Below are positions 1-14,132 of a stretch of DNA of 64,000 bases, piece after piece; within the stretch, counting starts at the first letter, position 1; each line of letters starts with the position of its first letter. The DNA is from Pomacea canaliculata (lineage: Eukaryota; Mollusca; Gastropoda; Architaenioglossa; Ampullariidae): positions 9,948,007 through 10,012,006 of the forward strand of contig NC_037592.1 of NCBI RefSeq assembly GCF_003073045.1, written 5' to 3'. The notes beneath the pieces were generated by a model. It searched no databases and had not been told where the DNA came from. It worked only from the letters and a program-made list of their open reading frames with translations. A program made the position numbers and the translations under genes.

Positions 1-1878
1 AGGTCCCTGGTCTGTTTGAGAAGCTGATTTCCAAACAAAGAAAGTCTTAGCCAAAACTCTGACCTCTCATTCTCCCCCGACCCAAAACAACTAACTCTAA
101 TACAAAGCTCTACCACAATAACTTCCTAACATCAATCGGGAACCCCCATTAAGACCAATGCCCACCAACCTTCTCAGTTCCATACATACACTGCTCTGTG
201 TGCATATGCACATGACAAAAAAATCCAGGTTAAGTATAATCCATCCTTGAAATACAAATATATTCATGTATAAATTATTACTAATTACTGGCAGCTGTAC
301 TTTTGTCATCCATTTACGTCAAAATGTGCTAGTGGTGATCTCCCATAAACAATGAAACTTTCTGCTGGTTTTAGCTGAATGTTTTTGGTTTTTTTTATTT
401 GCTTTTGGCAGTTTTTTGTGGATGTCCTTTCACACAAATCAATAGTGTCATATTCATGTGAAAGATTAATAAAGATGTAGGGTTATTTCATAAATGTGGG
501 TTTGGGATTGCAGACAACAACAGAAAAGGCTGATCGCACTATACAAAGACAATACCATATGAGAATTTGACATAAAAGTACTACACAGTCTGCTACTAGC
601 TGTACGTATATCAATGTATATGTATATATGTTCTTCTAAATTGGAAATGATTATAATGTTAATTTAAAGTGAGAAATTGTATAAAGTGTCGCACGCAGCA
701 GAATTTGCTATAGCAAAGAACTTGCGCCTTGTCGCAAAGCATTTAACTGCCATGCACAGATCGACAGAGCTAATACTAATGCTTTTGACAATGCAACGAT
801 AAAAAAGGCTTACTCAATCATTAAATTTTTCTTGAAAAATATGAATGTTTGGAGAGTACTACTCCATTTCTAAGTCTATCGCTCTACGGCTAACAACAAA
901 CGAGCAAAACGGAAATAAATGCTTTCGTAACTTTTGAATGGAAGAGCTACTAGAGGTAGGTGGAAGAAAACGTAAACCTATATTGAGTGTGGTATTTCCT
1001 TACTCCCGATAAAGGTGAGAGCGAAAGAAGACACCCTAAATAGAAATTAAATCAAAGAATTAACGAAAGATCACAGAAGGACGAGAAATTAATCCGTCGT
1101 AAAATTATGACTTATGCGAGGCAGTTTGCTCCTACCTAGTACTAGTGCTAAAGGGGCGTTGAGGGTGATAATAAACACGTCTATTCGTACGTCGTTGAAT
1201 ATTTTATACAATCTTCCCGCATTTCGTTGTGAATGCCTTTAATGTTATTTGTCATGAATGAGCAATAACAAAATTACGGATTACTGACAGTATGCAGATC
1301 ATTCACTTTAATTTATCAATCCAGTTTACAACGTGGAGCAATCAGTAGCCCTTCTTTTTTTAATTTGAATTTTTTTTTTACAGTCGATTAACTTCATTTC
1401 GAAACGTGTGCACTTCTTCTTTGGTGACAAAATTCAGATATTCCTGTTAAATTTCCTAAGTAAATGTATTCATTCCTTATTGTTTCACAAGTTCAACACA
1501 AATCTGTTTACATACCCCATACCATTCTTGTCACACAATTTGACTATTCTTGAAGCTGCTGACAAAATATCCCATGGATAGCTCACATTCAACCAGTTTC
1601 CAGTTTATTTTTACTCATGATGTATAGTTTCTGTGTGTCCATGTTAGGCTTTCCTCTGACCCATCCTCACATAATATATATCATTAAAAATAATTTAATT
1701 ATTTACATTTCACTGATGTGCTACTTGCTTGGTTATCTCGGTAAAATGTAATGCAGTGATTACTGTGTACATAATCAGACTTTCTATTCAGCTTTTAAAA
1801 ATCTTATGATTATGTTAATTTCTTCTTAAAAAGCAGTGTCTTTAGTCATCAAGGAGGACTATAAATTTGTTTACTTAC
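1..1878. other. AT-rich stretch, no gene recognised
   Basis: No open frame here has flanking splice sites and a recognisable protein. The 70-codon frame on the minus strand at 97-309 has no support. If the orphan exon at 1879-1948 is real, its downstream exons should lie here on the minus strand. I looked for them and found only weak candidates around 1500-1680. Confidence 0.5.
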
Positions 1879-1948
1879 ATTCCTTTGATGCTGTAGAGTG
1901 TAGACAATTGCTGATCACACTTGTCTTTTAAAAATTCTATTTTGAAAT
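1879..1948 (-). CDS. orphan internal exon of an unidentified minus-strand gene
   Basis: On the minus strand a strong acceptor (a pyrimidine tract ending TTTGCCAG) is followed by 70 nt and a perfect GTAAGT donor. Only one of the three frames is open. It reads FKIEFLKDKCDQQLSTLYSI followed by KG, a lysine- and glutamine-rich, helix-like segment that I do not recognise. The exon takes two bases into its first codon (phase 1 in) and leaves two (phase 2 out). No partner exon was found on either side, so this may be a fragment of a gene running off the left edge or a chance arrangement. Confidence 0.35.
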
Positions 1949-2699
1949 CTGGCAAACAGAAGAAGCTGACACAATTTTCCTAGACTGAATTATATATTCT
2001 GATAATTGATCACTTCTTGTGGTGAATGTAGATTAGCATTTATGTCTGTTTCTGGCATGTTTTTTTTGTGATTAGAGGATTTTTTCTGCCCTGTCAAGTG
2101 AGAATAGATACATTTGTATCTGCATACAAAGTGTTGTAGCAGTAAAGCAAACAGTGTTATCTTAATCACTCAGTCTCTATCTTGATCACTCAATCTGCTG
2201 TCTTTTTGCTTCCACATAATGAGCACACACTCATGCACATGGTCGCCTGACCCCCCCCCTTCCTACTCCCACATTTTAAAAAAAAAACCTGAAACAAGTG
2301 ATGATCTATTGTTGTGCATTGTGCTGATGCATTATTTTACCTTCATTAATTGCAAATTGATTAACAAATCATCCCCACTTTGCTTCCTTTTTTGGGGGAA
2401 GAGGAAACAAGAAGGGGGTGGAGGATGGAAGGCATCTTTCTTGTTTTATTAATATATTAGACATCTTTTGAAAACTGCTGTTGACATGGGGTATATAACA
2501 CTGTGTGATCTCAATCATTATTGACTGGAAAACTCCTTTGATTAGAACTTTTTTGGGGGTCACACTAAAGGTACCTGTTAGTAATTTTAGTAACTTTGTA
2601 ATAGTAATAGTTTCTCTGTTTTGGGTGAAATGAAATATAAGTCTCTAAGAATCAAGCTCATGTCCAGCGGATTGGAGATCTAACATTATTGGAGGTAGG

Positions 2700-3150
2700 G
2701 TGGAAAGAGAGAAAAAGACTCAAAGAAGATGAGCAATCTTGGAAAGGCAGTGCATTGCGTCACGTCATTGACCGTGCGTGTTGTCCTCGTGCCAGAGCAG
2801 TTGGTTCCTAGCGTCAGATGCTCGATCAGCCTCCGCCTGTGCATCTTTCGATCGCTGCCCTACCCTCCCCCAACCAACCAACCCCAGCCCAGGCGCGTGC
2901 CAGTGCCCGGGCAGTAGCTCCAAAATCGATGCGAAGGTTTCAGCATCAGCAGCACGGCGGCAGTGATTGCACGCACAGAACCCGGCCATGAGGATCAAAC
3001 TGAAGGGGTAGGGGTGCTATTGATTTATCGATTTTTGCCACTTTAAGCAACACACGTTGGAACCGCAGAGGAGTAATTCGGTGAAATTCTTCCGCGCCAA
3101 GAGGCTGCGTTCAGCACAGTCGCATAAAGTGCTCCATGCCTGGGACACAG
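2700..3150. promoter_or_regulatory. CpG-rich stretch, possible promoter region
   Basis: This stretch is visibly richer in C, G and CpG than its flanks and contains short open frames on both strands. None can be tied to a known protein. It could be the 5' region of a gene on either strand. No TATA box or clear first exon was found, so the call rests on base composition alone. Confidence 0.2.
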
Positions 3151-3939
3151 CTACAGTCATTTATACACAGATACTGCTGTCAGTCCATCACAGTTTTGAC
3201 CACACAGATAACTATTATAGTATTTGTCATATAAGTGTATATATAAATAATCCTCTGAATTAAAAAAAAAAAAATGAAACAGGTTTTTCTTTTTTTGTGC
3301 ACACAAGTATTTTCAAGTGATTTGATACACATTTTAAGAGGAGTCTTGGAGTCTTGGGTTTTTCTTTCCCTAATTTGCACACTCTGTGTGCAATGTAATG
3401 TAGAAAGGTGTGTAAATCATGTGAGAGATCTCTAAAGCATGTAAAGAAAATTTACCTGTGGGAGTCTCACAACGTAAAGAATTTGGCGTTGGGGAAGTTC
3501 TGGTTTAAAAGCGCAAAAGAAATTATGTCATCATTATGACATCATAGATAAAAGTTTCGATAATTTTATAAATGTTCGCTGCTGTGTACTTTTAAAAAAT
3601 TGTTTGGTCAAAAAACTTTACATTTTTTGATGTTGGTAGTGGAGAGTGTGTGTCAAAATCACAATTGTTTTAACTGACTGAAAATTCTCACCAATTTTGA
3701 ACTGAAAAAACTTCACATTTTATGGATTAGAAACCCTGTTATATACTGACCAACAAACCCCGATTTTACTTAGGAGCCATATTTATAAACTTTATGGTGT
3801 TTTATGTCCTTGTTTAGTGCTCTAAGATGAACATTTGAAGCAGCTTGCCGCTCTTGTGAACTAAAGGTGAAGCTCTTGTTATTGTAATTTGTTTCCCTTT
3901 TATGCCCGCTTTAATGTGTCGCTTTAATTTGTTGAACAG

Positions 3940-4048
3940 ATTAACAAAAACGACTAATACAAGCAGAAATTCGACGGAACTGCTATGGTGACAGGAGGAG
4001 CGATGTCGAAAGAAAAACGAACGAAAACGCTAACAAGCGAAAGACAAG
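3940..4048 (+). other. possible 5' exon, plus strand
   Basis: The sequence GAACAG at 3934-3939 could be an acceptor and CAAG/GTAAGT at 4048/4049 is a consensus donor. Within the exon are two in-frame ATGs (3985 and 4003) reading into a short basic peptide that stays open to the donor. It lies upstream of COMMD9 on the same strand and could be a 5' exon of it or of another gene. I could not match the peptide to the COMMD9 N-terminus. Confidence 0.25.
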
Positions 4049-7000
4049 GTAAGTCTCTCTCCATGTGTTTGTTTGCGAATATCTTTGTGTTGTTACATGC
4101 GTATATGTGTGTGTGAGAGAGAGAGGTGACCTGTGGAAACGCTTGCTTTGAAAAAAAAGTAGTTTTGACTTTAGCAGCGGCTTAAGGTTGTTTTTTTTTT
4201 AAACTAGCCCATGTCAGCAACTTCCTGGCAATAGAATGGACTGTTATGCACCTAATATTTGCATATAACCACTAGTGCGCAGGAGCAGACTGTAAACTTT
4301 TTGTTTTTTTGCGGGAGTTTTATGGGTGTGGGAAGGGAGGTACATGTAAGTTCCGGATAGAACAATGGTTACGTTTGTGCGTCTCAAATCAGAAGTTGTA
4401 TTTCTTTGTGCATTATGTTTTGTCACTTGAAGTTCTGTTTCTGAGAAAAGTCAGTGTCCGTGACCTGCCGAAATTTTGCATGAATGCACATTCCCAGTAG
4501 AGTGTGAAGTGCCAACCCATCGGCAGCGTAAAGGCCCCTATATTGTGACTGTCCCTTTTCACCCCACGAGGGATGCAACCCTGCCTGCGGTAGATTAGTT
4601 TTGCCATGCCAGAAGGAGGGAGCGGGCGGCGGAGGGACAGCTGTCGGCCCTTTTGCCACTGCTCTCCCGTGAGCTGCTGGAGGGGTGGGTCGCAAACACA
4701 AATCCCACTCATTCCATTGAGTTCTGACACTGGACAGTGAAACAGCGCACGGGATGTGGGTGGAGGGGGACTGGACGCGGGCTAGACAACACGATCACAA
4801 AGACTCTTTGGCGATATCAAGGAAAGACGCGTAAGAGTTGGGGGAGGAGGGTTGGGGGACAAGGATCAAAGACTTGAACACGTTTGTAGTAGGAACCACA
4901 GTGGGCTTGTGAGAATCCCGCAACTTCTCAAGGCTGTTTTGGAATAGGCAAACGGTTTCATGCACGTAACCCACTCGAGCTGAAAAAAACCCTAACCCCA
5001 TAACCTTAAAGAAAACTACAATGATTATAATCGGAAATTCAAAGTCTATTTCATAGAAACGCTGCCAAGATACTAGTTCGTGATCGAGTGTCGAATGGCA
5101 GCAGGTGATCCTAATTTGCATATCAAACGTGGGCGAATCAAACGTGTTATACACTCAAAATACGTTTAAAAATGAATGAAGCATGGTGAAGAGTTCATTG
5201 AAGAATTGCGTTGTAACTAAGCCTGTATGCACATTTGTCGCCCTGCCATAGCCTTTGATGTTGACACGGCCTCCAAAAAAGACTTCATTTTGGGCGTTAG
5301 GCGCTCTCTCTCTCTCACATTCTTCCAGCCAAATCATTTCCTTCTCGGAAGTAATGGCTGCGAAAAAATAATTGCAGCGGGCCGTTTGAAATGCACGATT
5401 GTGCGGCAAGCTGTGCCCCCCTCCCTGCCTTTTCGCGTACGACCCTCCATTCTTAATTCCAGTGAGGAAACCCATTCGAGCAACGTTATCTCCCTTCGAA
5501 ACGCTCCTTTGTTGTACCCCACATGGAAGTGGCTAGGGCACCCAGTTCGAAAAAAAAGGGGGTTATTTCGAGCGTGGGTGGGGGACACGTCGCATTACTG
5601 AGGGTGGTGGAAGGGGTAAGTCTTGCCACAGACCTTCATATACTATACGTTATGTACATCTGTGGGTCTAGCAGGTTCTTTTGCTCGAGGTGCATAATAG
5701 CATACTGTGCCATTCAGCGAAATTAAGGAGAGGAATAATACTGATTGTGCTTTTAAGGATATATGGTCTTGTTTCACTGATGGTCGAGAAGATGTGCAAA
5801 ATGTTAAGCACATATACTTAGATCGTTCCCTATTTGCAGATTTGCGAGCACGCGCCGCTAATGCCAGGGATGGATGTTTCCGGTAGTTTTCCTTGCCCTT
5901 ATCCAAAATGTGCTGATCACCTCGCTCTGTTGCATGCTTCTCAGTTCCATCGCTAAGAACTATTGGTAATATGCATTTTAACGTGATCACTGCCTGTCCT
6001 TGTTCGAGTGACTTGCTAACCCCGTTTCTCGCGACATTTGTAGAGAACGCATTTCCCCTAAAGTTACTCCTGCTTACAGATCATAATCCTATTCACCACC
6101 GTCACCATGGCCTCTGGCCTAATACTCCTATTGCTCGGATGGCGGAGAGATAACGGGTACGCAACTGTATATTTTATAGATGTATGTGCGATGTAGAGGG
6201 TCATGATGTTGATGTAGGATGATGTGTATCTGGTTATTTGCGACATGGTCGGCGACCCCCCTCCCCCATCCTCAACAACTCTGTAAGATAAAAGCACCTG
6301 CAACATTGTTCTCTTCTCGGGCAATTTCGTGGAAGGCATTAGGAATATTTACTTGTACTTAATGTAAAGCAGTTCATAAAGAATGCGATCAAGTGTACCC
6401 GTCACAAAACCTTACACGCTCCAAGGTAGAAGACATGTCAGCTAGGCTATCGGTCCCTCCACCAAAACTCTCTTTCCACCTCGGAAAACAGTCGCGATAG
6501 GCAGGATGCAAGAAAGCCGGCGTCCAGGCTGTGTGATCTGCCACTTCTTTGTTCACGAAAGCGGCAGTCTCGCCGGCCTCACCACCTCGCAAAGATGGCC
6601 GAAGGGTTACTGGATTACAGGGGAGGTCACAACAACGCACTGGCAAACTCCGTACGACCTCACCTCTGTCTTTACCCCAGCTTTGTGTTGCACAGTCAAG
6701 GCAAGGGCCACGATCAGGCACCAGACCGCTTTCTTTATTAACCCCCTCCCCCTTCCAATTCCTTTAGGCGCTCAACACGCACCTTTCCTTTCTTTGGAAC
6801 TAGAGAAGACATAAACGTCGTCACAACCATTGTCTTCCCACCTCTCCCTCTGGTCTCTGCCTACTTAAAATTAAATCGGGATTGCGTTTAAACGTTTGGT
6901 GAGCGAATTAAAATTAAAAGGTATTTGTCCTGGAACAGGAACTGGTGGCCTTTCCTTGCACCAACAGTATTTTCTTTAATGGTTTTTCAGCCGGTCTCTC

Positions 7001-10000
7001 CGTCAAGGCTATTGTTTGTATTCCGGGGTGATGGTACCAAGTACCCACGGTGCCAAGCAATAGGATGATAACTCCAAGAATTGATGCCAGCGGCTCGTGG
7101 CTAGCTGCAGTAGAACTCGCAGCGACCTAAATGTTAGTAGGTCAGCTTGTGCCTGGCTGCTGCTGCTGCTCGCGTCAACAAGTTGACGTTGTTGCTCGGC
7201 ACGTGTTTTGCGCGTTTCAAAGTCAATGTAAGACGACACTGTTCTATCTGAAATCGAACTTGAGGTAAACCTGGCGAATATTAGCAACACACGGTAATGT
7301 CCACTGGGGTTTAAAAAATATTAGAGGAGTGACCATGCGATCACACGGCAAGATTTTTTTTTAACTCATGATGTCTGCAGTCCAACCAGTCCAGCTCTTC
7401 AGGTTTTTTCAAAAAGAAAACGTCGCACAGTTGGCCAGCACAGAATGTTTCCTCAAACACAGTGCGAGGGCGCCTGGCAGAGGGAAGGCTCGTATACGTG
7501 AAAATAACTTTTCTGTCCGGGTATCTCGAGGGGCCGGATGTGCAAGTTGCAGCTATAAATCACTGACATGCTTGGGTTGATGGCGTGCGCCCTTGACGGA
7601 GTACTTTGGATTTTTTGTTCTTATGTTTTCGCCAGCTCTCTTCGTCTGTCTCCGCCGACAGCCGCTTTGGCTAACACATCTGCCATAGTGCGCGTGGTTA
7701 CACAGTTGACTCGCTTCACTTCTCTAAAGCCAGTTTCACACTGTACAACTAAAGTCGTTGAAATCTTCTGCCACAGTGCGCGTGTGTGCTGTTGCGCCAT
7801 GCATAACAGCACGGCTTAAACCCTCGGAGAGACTTTGTGTAAACTCTGTCACACCCTATACTCCTCTAACGCATTTAGAACGTATTGTTTCTACGTACGC
7901 GCGGTAATTATATCTATTAATTTATACCAGCAGGCCTAATTTTAACTAGTACAGAAAGCATCCCTGAAATATCCCTATCGCCTGGTTCATTAGAGGCAGT
8001 TTATTAACGGAGCACAACGCCACGCCCCACTGAACACTGCACCGCTCCACCCCCTTATGTTTAGTCATATTCGATACTTCAGTTGAAGCTATTGCGCCAC
8101 AAATAACAGTTCACATCTGCCTCAGTACAGCGTGTGTGCTGCAGCCATGCGTAACGGCACATTCGTCACGCTTCGCTCTTTCTAAATGCCTTTTCACACT
8201 GTAAACAGATGCCACACGCAAAGAAAGAACAGCGTATCCGAGAAGAGATCTGAACTCAAAACAGTCATCAGTAGTCAAACCAAACAATTATGTAGGCAAT
8301 TATGCCAGTTTTTTAATGGACATTGTTCTTATGTCTTTTACATTATAACTCAAATCGTGTTTTTCAGAATTCCTCCGAAATTAAGCAGCACATTGTTATT
8401 TTAAAAAATAATTTTGCACGGGAGAGATCGGAGAGAAGTCGTGTACTGCCATTTTGATGATGCCAACAGCGGCCGTTTTCAAAATCCACGAGCCCTCGGC
8501 ATCGATCTTGGCAGACCTGTTGTTTGGGGTTTTGATCAGACGCGACGCCGTGCTTGCCTTCTCATTGTGTGCCGGAGGATCGGTCAGTATCTCCGTGACT
8601 GTATTGATTGGCCGGGAATTCAGATGTGTGCGTATAGAGAGAGAACAGCCTTGTAAAACACTGACAGTCTCATTTTCATCACCTGTCAAAGTCAATTCGT
8701 CCCGAGACATAACGGGATAGCTGTTGACATTTATGCAGAATTACATAAAACAATAAAAGTAAACATGTCAACATTATTTAAAAGTATACATGGGCGAATT
8801 ACGCGTCTCAAATACTTGACCTTTCTATATTCACCGTTTATTTCGGTTAAATAAACTTTTTAAAAAGTGGAATCTTGCGGAGAGGAAATACGCTGACAAA
8901 CTTTTTGATGGCTGCGTTTGCCTCAAGCGACGACCCAGTGCTCAGAACTCACACTTGAATGCAAATCAAAAGAAAATTCACATCGTCCTTGTATGATTAA
9001 AGTGGGTTTTTCTGATTTTTCTTGAAATTTACTATTGCACTGTCTGTAGAATACTGGAAGACTTCAGTCGCGAGGTGTCACATCACAAGCTGCGCCAACG
9101 CGGCTTCAATTTCGACAAGAGCTCCAGTTGTTTGCTGCCCGCCCAAGAAAGTTGAAAGGTTAGTAGGTCAGCACATAGACGTTGATCGCGCGGGATTGCT
9201 AGTAAGCCGTCGCAGGAAGAAGCTGCCGTATGTCTATGATAAGCACGTGTGCTTCACGTGCAGAACAATGCGAGCAAACACTCGCCCTTCGCTGGTCAGC
9301 CAATCGGCAAGCGGCGTGCTTCCATCCGGGTCACTTCGTGTTGGGCCCATTTTAAAATGTTTCGTCTGCGCTCTTTAGAGGCTAATTGGTTAAGAGATAG
9401 GCTAATAATTATCGTTGATTATCTAATTGATGATTACACTAGCGAGATGGCATGCGGATCAGAAGGGCTGCGTTATAATCTGTACTGTGTAAAATGTAAA
9501 TATTTGGCTGGTTTTAGGTAGGGGTGGCGGGGATGGATCGGTTGAGCGGCATTGAGGTTTACGTACGTCACTGACTTACACGGAAGATTGCATTCTTATG
9601 AAACTAGACACAAAAATCCTAACCAAACACTAGAACAAATGTACCCGATGAGAATATTCATAGCTGATCATTTTGTAACCTTGTGTGATTATTTTAAAAG
9701 GTTGTGCTTTCGCCTTCCGGTGGGGAAGACAATTCGATCCGACAGAGGGAGTTGAGGGTACTTCTCGAGAAGGTAGAATGACTACTGTGTTCATTACTTC
9801 CCTCCTTCCTTTCGTTATGCTATTAGCCCTTTCTCTGCGTGTGGCATCTGTTTACAGGGCTGGCTGTCTTGCCGTGATATAGCCTTAGTTGCTGGCACGG
9901 CGTAAAATTCCAATCCTACCACAAGCCAGACATTCAGCCTTTAAAAAAAATTGAAGTGAAAATGAACTAGATTCATTCCCTTTTCCCAGCTGCTTAAATG

Positions 10001-13000
10001 TTTAAGCATATCCGTATTGTTGTCACAGTAGTTTCCTTCATGGCATTTGTGAAGGTGTTTACCTCGACCATGAACTCTCTGGTGGCGAAAGCAGCCTTCG
10101 TCTATCGCCTGTAAACAACACGGTCGGCCATCACCTTTTCTAAGCATCAGAGTCGATCGCTCAAACCTAACAATTGTGCCATTGTGGAATGAGACAGTGG
10201 CAGTGTCACCTATATTCTGTGGTTTTCCTTTCCTGCCCACCATTTGTAACCCCACCATGTCATTTTCCTGTTCTGTGTGTTGAAATGAGCCCGCAGTGTG
10301 TTCGTACCCAAGTATTTTCCTTGTGCAGCTCATAAAGACAGAACAGACAACGATCTCATGCAAAGCAGCCCAGGTACTTGGCGTTTAGACACCTTTGTGT
10401 CTACGCAAGCTTGCGAAGACACCAGCTATTTCAACTTTGCTTACAGATTTTAATGACCTACGTAGAAGTGAACTGCGGCTTCTGCAACGCAGCCTCAAAT
10501 AGGATATATATATATCGATTTATATTTTTGCTGGATTTAAAGAAAAAAAACAAACAACCACAACCAAGCGTTAACAGGTCACCATCGTACATCTAAAGCA
10601 AACAAATATACTAATGAGATGACTGCGCAGTTGCTGGTGGAAAATGAGATTTCTATGCGGAACGAGTTCAGAAGCAGTTCCTTTGATCGTGTACTAATTT
10701 TTGCCGCAGAAGCTTTCGGACGGGTTACACCCTTGCGCTCGTTGAGCGAGGACGACGCGAACAAGAGGTTTAAGCGGCCCCCCATTGTTTGAACAGTCAT
10801 ACCGTTCATTCCGCTGGTTGACCTGCGAGCGGCAACCTCAGGACGAAAAGCAAGTCCCCAAATGGGTCGAATAATGCGCTGCAGAAGATTCAAGGCCGAA
10901 GGGCGGGGTGATGGTGAGGTAGGGGGTGGGGTAGTGGGAGACGAAACGTTTAGCGTGACCAGGAAGCCGACGTCACAATGTTTCCAGACGTGCACGACAC
11001 ACCCGCGCGTCAAGCACGTTGGCAGCAGACACTAGGCTAGTGTCAGCCTCCTCCCCTAGTCCGTCGGTTTAGGAAGCGCAGATCGTGCGTGGATGCAGAA
11101 CATAGCCGATCGATGCCCCACGATCCCCCATCCCCAGCTGTCCCTCGCTCGTGGAGGTCAGACGTCCAGAGACGTGCTTGCTCACGCATGCAGCCACCAG
11201 AAGACCGCGAAGACTACTCGGCAGTTGTTGGGTTTTTTTGTGCAGACAATGACGGCGCAGGTTTTTCACAGTTCCTGATCATCCTCATGGACACGCCTGA
11301 AAGGACATCACCGAGAGCTTCCCCACCCCCATCCCTGGTGTTGAATCATGCATGCTTTTCGTCATCATTTATGCACATTGCACCGCTGTTTTTCGTAGCG
11401 GGACTGCCTGCAGGTCATTCGTGTTCGTCGATCAGCCTTCTGTTCACGTTTGCGCATGACAACGAGACAGCTGTGGCGCAAAACCTCTCGATCGCTGATC
11501 GTGTGAACTGATTTCAGACTGGATGCTAATCTAGTCACTTAGCAACGCCCACAGCGGGCCCTGACCGACAAACGTGTAATCACTTGTTTTTGTTGTTACT
11601 GTTGTTATTGTTTAAAGGTCTGATGTAGTATTCATTTTTTGTTTCAAGTGACTGAGTACAGCTCAGGCCAAGATGATCTTTTCCAAAGTCTGGATGATTG
11701 TACCTTCCTTACGTTCTCCGGTACACACCTGCAAACATCACTGTGTACAGGGAGAGCTAGGCCAGGAACACAGATGCCAGGATTGTACAGGATACGTTTA
11801 CGTTGTCAAGGTTTCAGTCAATAGGCGAACTGGGACGATATGTTAATTAATGGTATCTGTGGACGAACATGGCTTCATGAGTTTGACCTCTTCTTCGTGC
11901 AAAGTGATGTTTGTGGGCGTGCATTTGAAAACAGTACAGGGTATTCGTGTAGACTGCCAAACACTATCTTGCATTAAGCTTTAGCCAGGTATAAGAAAAG
12001 AAATGTACCCACTAGTTCACGAATGGACAATTACCACTTTGACAAGAAATGCCGTGAAGGTGACCACGTCTTCTCCTTGGCAGCTGCTCTCAGCATTTAA
12101 TTGCATCAATATATAAGCCATCTGACTTTATTCCCAATAATTACAGTTATATACTGCTCGAAGTAACGTAGTTCGAATGTGGTCTCAACATACCTTTGAA
12201 TCATACCTTCACAGTTGTCTTGAATGGTTTGGATCCTAGAAACTGTTGTAATTGTAACTGTGGACAGGCTTGTCTCTGCGCCTAGCCGGAGATTGTTTTA
12301 TTAGGTTGTGTACATTGGGCAGTTCGCAGTATGGTTATGTATGCATGCGTGAGGTCTGGTGACAAGTTTCCGGTAGATGAGGAGCAGACTTACATCATTA
12401 GTTCTGTTCTTAACCTTTTCGTCCACCTCAGCCAGACAAAAACTTCGTTTGTGAAACGTCCCTTTCCCCTTCCCCCAACTAACATCACCACCACCACCAC
12501 CTTCATACGTTTGCACGCTTTGCACCCGCTTAGGGAAAAACGGCGTGATGGTGACGATGGTGCATTCCTTATAGTTTAAAGGTCATCTTAATGCATTGTG
12601 TATTTAACAGCTGTATGGAATAGTTTAAAGGTAGTCTTAATCGACTGTGTACTTAATCCTCGCTTTACATTGGTCTTACATTGTGTGAATCCTAGCTTAT
12701 CGCTCTGTGCGGGCATCCTCCCGAGAGAAGAGCGTTTTATGGACATTTCTTCGCTTTCCTTGTTTCCTGTCCGCTTAAACTCTCAATACGGAGGCATGCA
12801 GAAAGAAGTCTTTTTCATAATGCAGAGGCTTCATCTTACCTTTACGGACACCGACCTTCCACTTTGCAGATCACCTGTCGACGTATCAATGAAAGGGGGG
12901 CTCGTTTTACTGTTGCGAAGACGTGGGAAAGCCTCTGTTGCTTGTTTGAGGCTAGCTTTGTCAAAGCCAACTAGACGAAGGTCAGTTTGCCGAGATGCTA

Positions 13001-14028
13001 AGCTGGAACCCTTAACCCACAGTCGCTGTTATTTGCGCTACCTGACCGCCATTAAACATTTTTCATCATGGCCGTGTATTCCCTGCCCGCCAGATCCCCT
13101 TTCTTAAGGATGCGACAAAAGTCATTAAAAAAAAGGGAAATTAACGATGGACTTCAGTCGACGTCCATTATCTTAACAAGGAAAATGCTATAAATAAACG
13201 TTAATTACCTTATCGACATCTTTTCTATTATAACCCTGATTAAATTCTGGGCTGCCGGTAAGCCCTCGACTAAGGAAAGAGAAAGAGTGTGGGGTGGAAC
13301 ATGGTAGTGTCAGGAGTTGCTGTGTCTACCCTACGATCTCTGCCAAGCTGTTTCCCACTGAGACAGAAACAGGCGAACGAGAAAGCCTCAGCCAGTAGGT
13401 ATATCACACGTACGAGGGCCTTCCCGAGGGCAGTCGTCTGTGCTGAGTTTGTGTACCAGTACAATCCCTTTGCTAATATAGGATTTTATGCGCCCTCGTC
13501 AACTGCCAAAAAGTTGTTTTTGAACAACAACCCTGCACAGGGCAGAGAACGCAATAAAACCATTTCCACTCTTTGCTCTTAGATTTAGTCTCTGAGGGCG
13601 GGAAGGCAGTCACGTGAGCGCATGCGTACTGTGCAGCATCAGGCTGCAGGGAAGGGAGGAGAAGTGGAGGGTCAAAGTAAGCTCAGCCGTATGCAAGCGG
13701 TGATGCACGTCACCTTTAAGCACTTTGCGTTCTTTAATAACATCGCTTGTATGCGATAACATGCAAAATCACTTTTATTAACTTAAATGTGTTTAGATGT
13801 CATGCCCAGCCTGTTAGGTCATCTCTCAATCCATTTTAAACATCAAGAAAATGTCAGTTTAAAACAAAAGTGGTGGAAACATGGCATACAATTTTTCCGA
13901 TTAACCATAGACCATAGCCATTGTTACTCGCATGAAGTACTACTCTGAGATTACCATTTTAGAAAACACTAATGTTGGCTTGTTTGTGTGCTCTGTGTGT
14001 GTGCACGCGCACGCATATATGTTGACAG
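4049..14028. other. 10 kb without an assignable gene; may hold 5' exons of COMMD9
   Basis: Many short frames are open on both strands, the longest being 169 codons at 12598-13107 and 140 and 144 codons on the minus strand near 10-11 kb. None has convincing splice borders or a recognisable family, and frames of this length are expected by chance in 64 kb. The base composition is less AT-rich than in the rest of the window. The missing N-terminal two thirds of COMMD9 should lie in or left of this stretch, but I did not find those exons. Confidence 0.4.
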
Positions 14029-14132
14029 TATCACTCCCTAAGCTGGTAGACTTTGACTGGCGTGTAGATGTAAAGACATCTTCAGATGCAGTGGCCAGAA
14101 TGTCTGTTCCAACCTGCATTCTTAACCTTCAG
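14029..14132 (+). CDS. COMMD9 exon, first half of COMM domain
   Basis: The acceptor is TTGACAG and the exon supplies two bases of a split codon followed by 34 codons. It ends CTTCAG/GTGAGT in phase 0. The residues SLPKLVDFDWRV mark the start of the COMM domain. Confidence 0.85.

Noticed and set aside
3060..3120. A 12-nt match to conserved 18S rRNA (GGTGAAATTCTT)
   Set aside because: Surrounding sequence does not match rRNA, so it is a chance match.
4985..5005. CCCTAACCCC telomere-like string (also near 15780)
   Set aside because: Only one or two units; no array.
9941..10363. 140-codon open frame, minus strand, Cys/His-rich
   Set aside because: Looks mildly protein-like but no family recognised and no exon borders; length is within chance expectation.
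12598..13107. 169-codon open frame, plus strand
   Set aside because: No recognisable family and no splice support; a few frames of this length are expected by chance in 64 kb on six frames.
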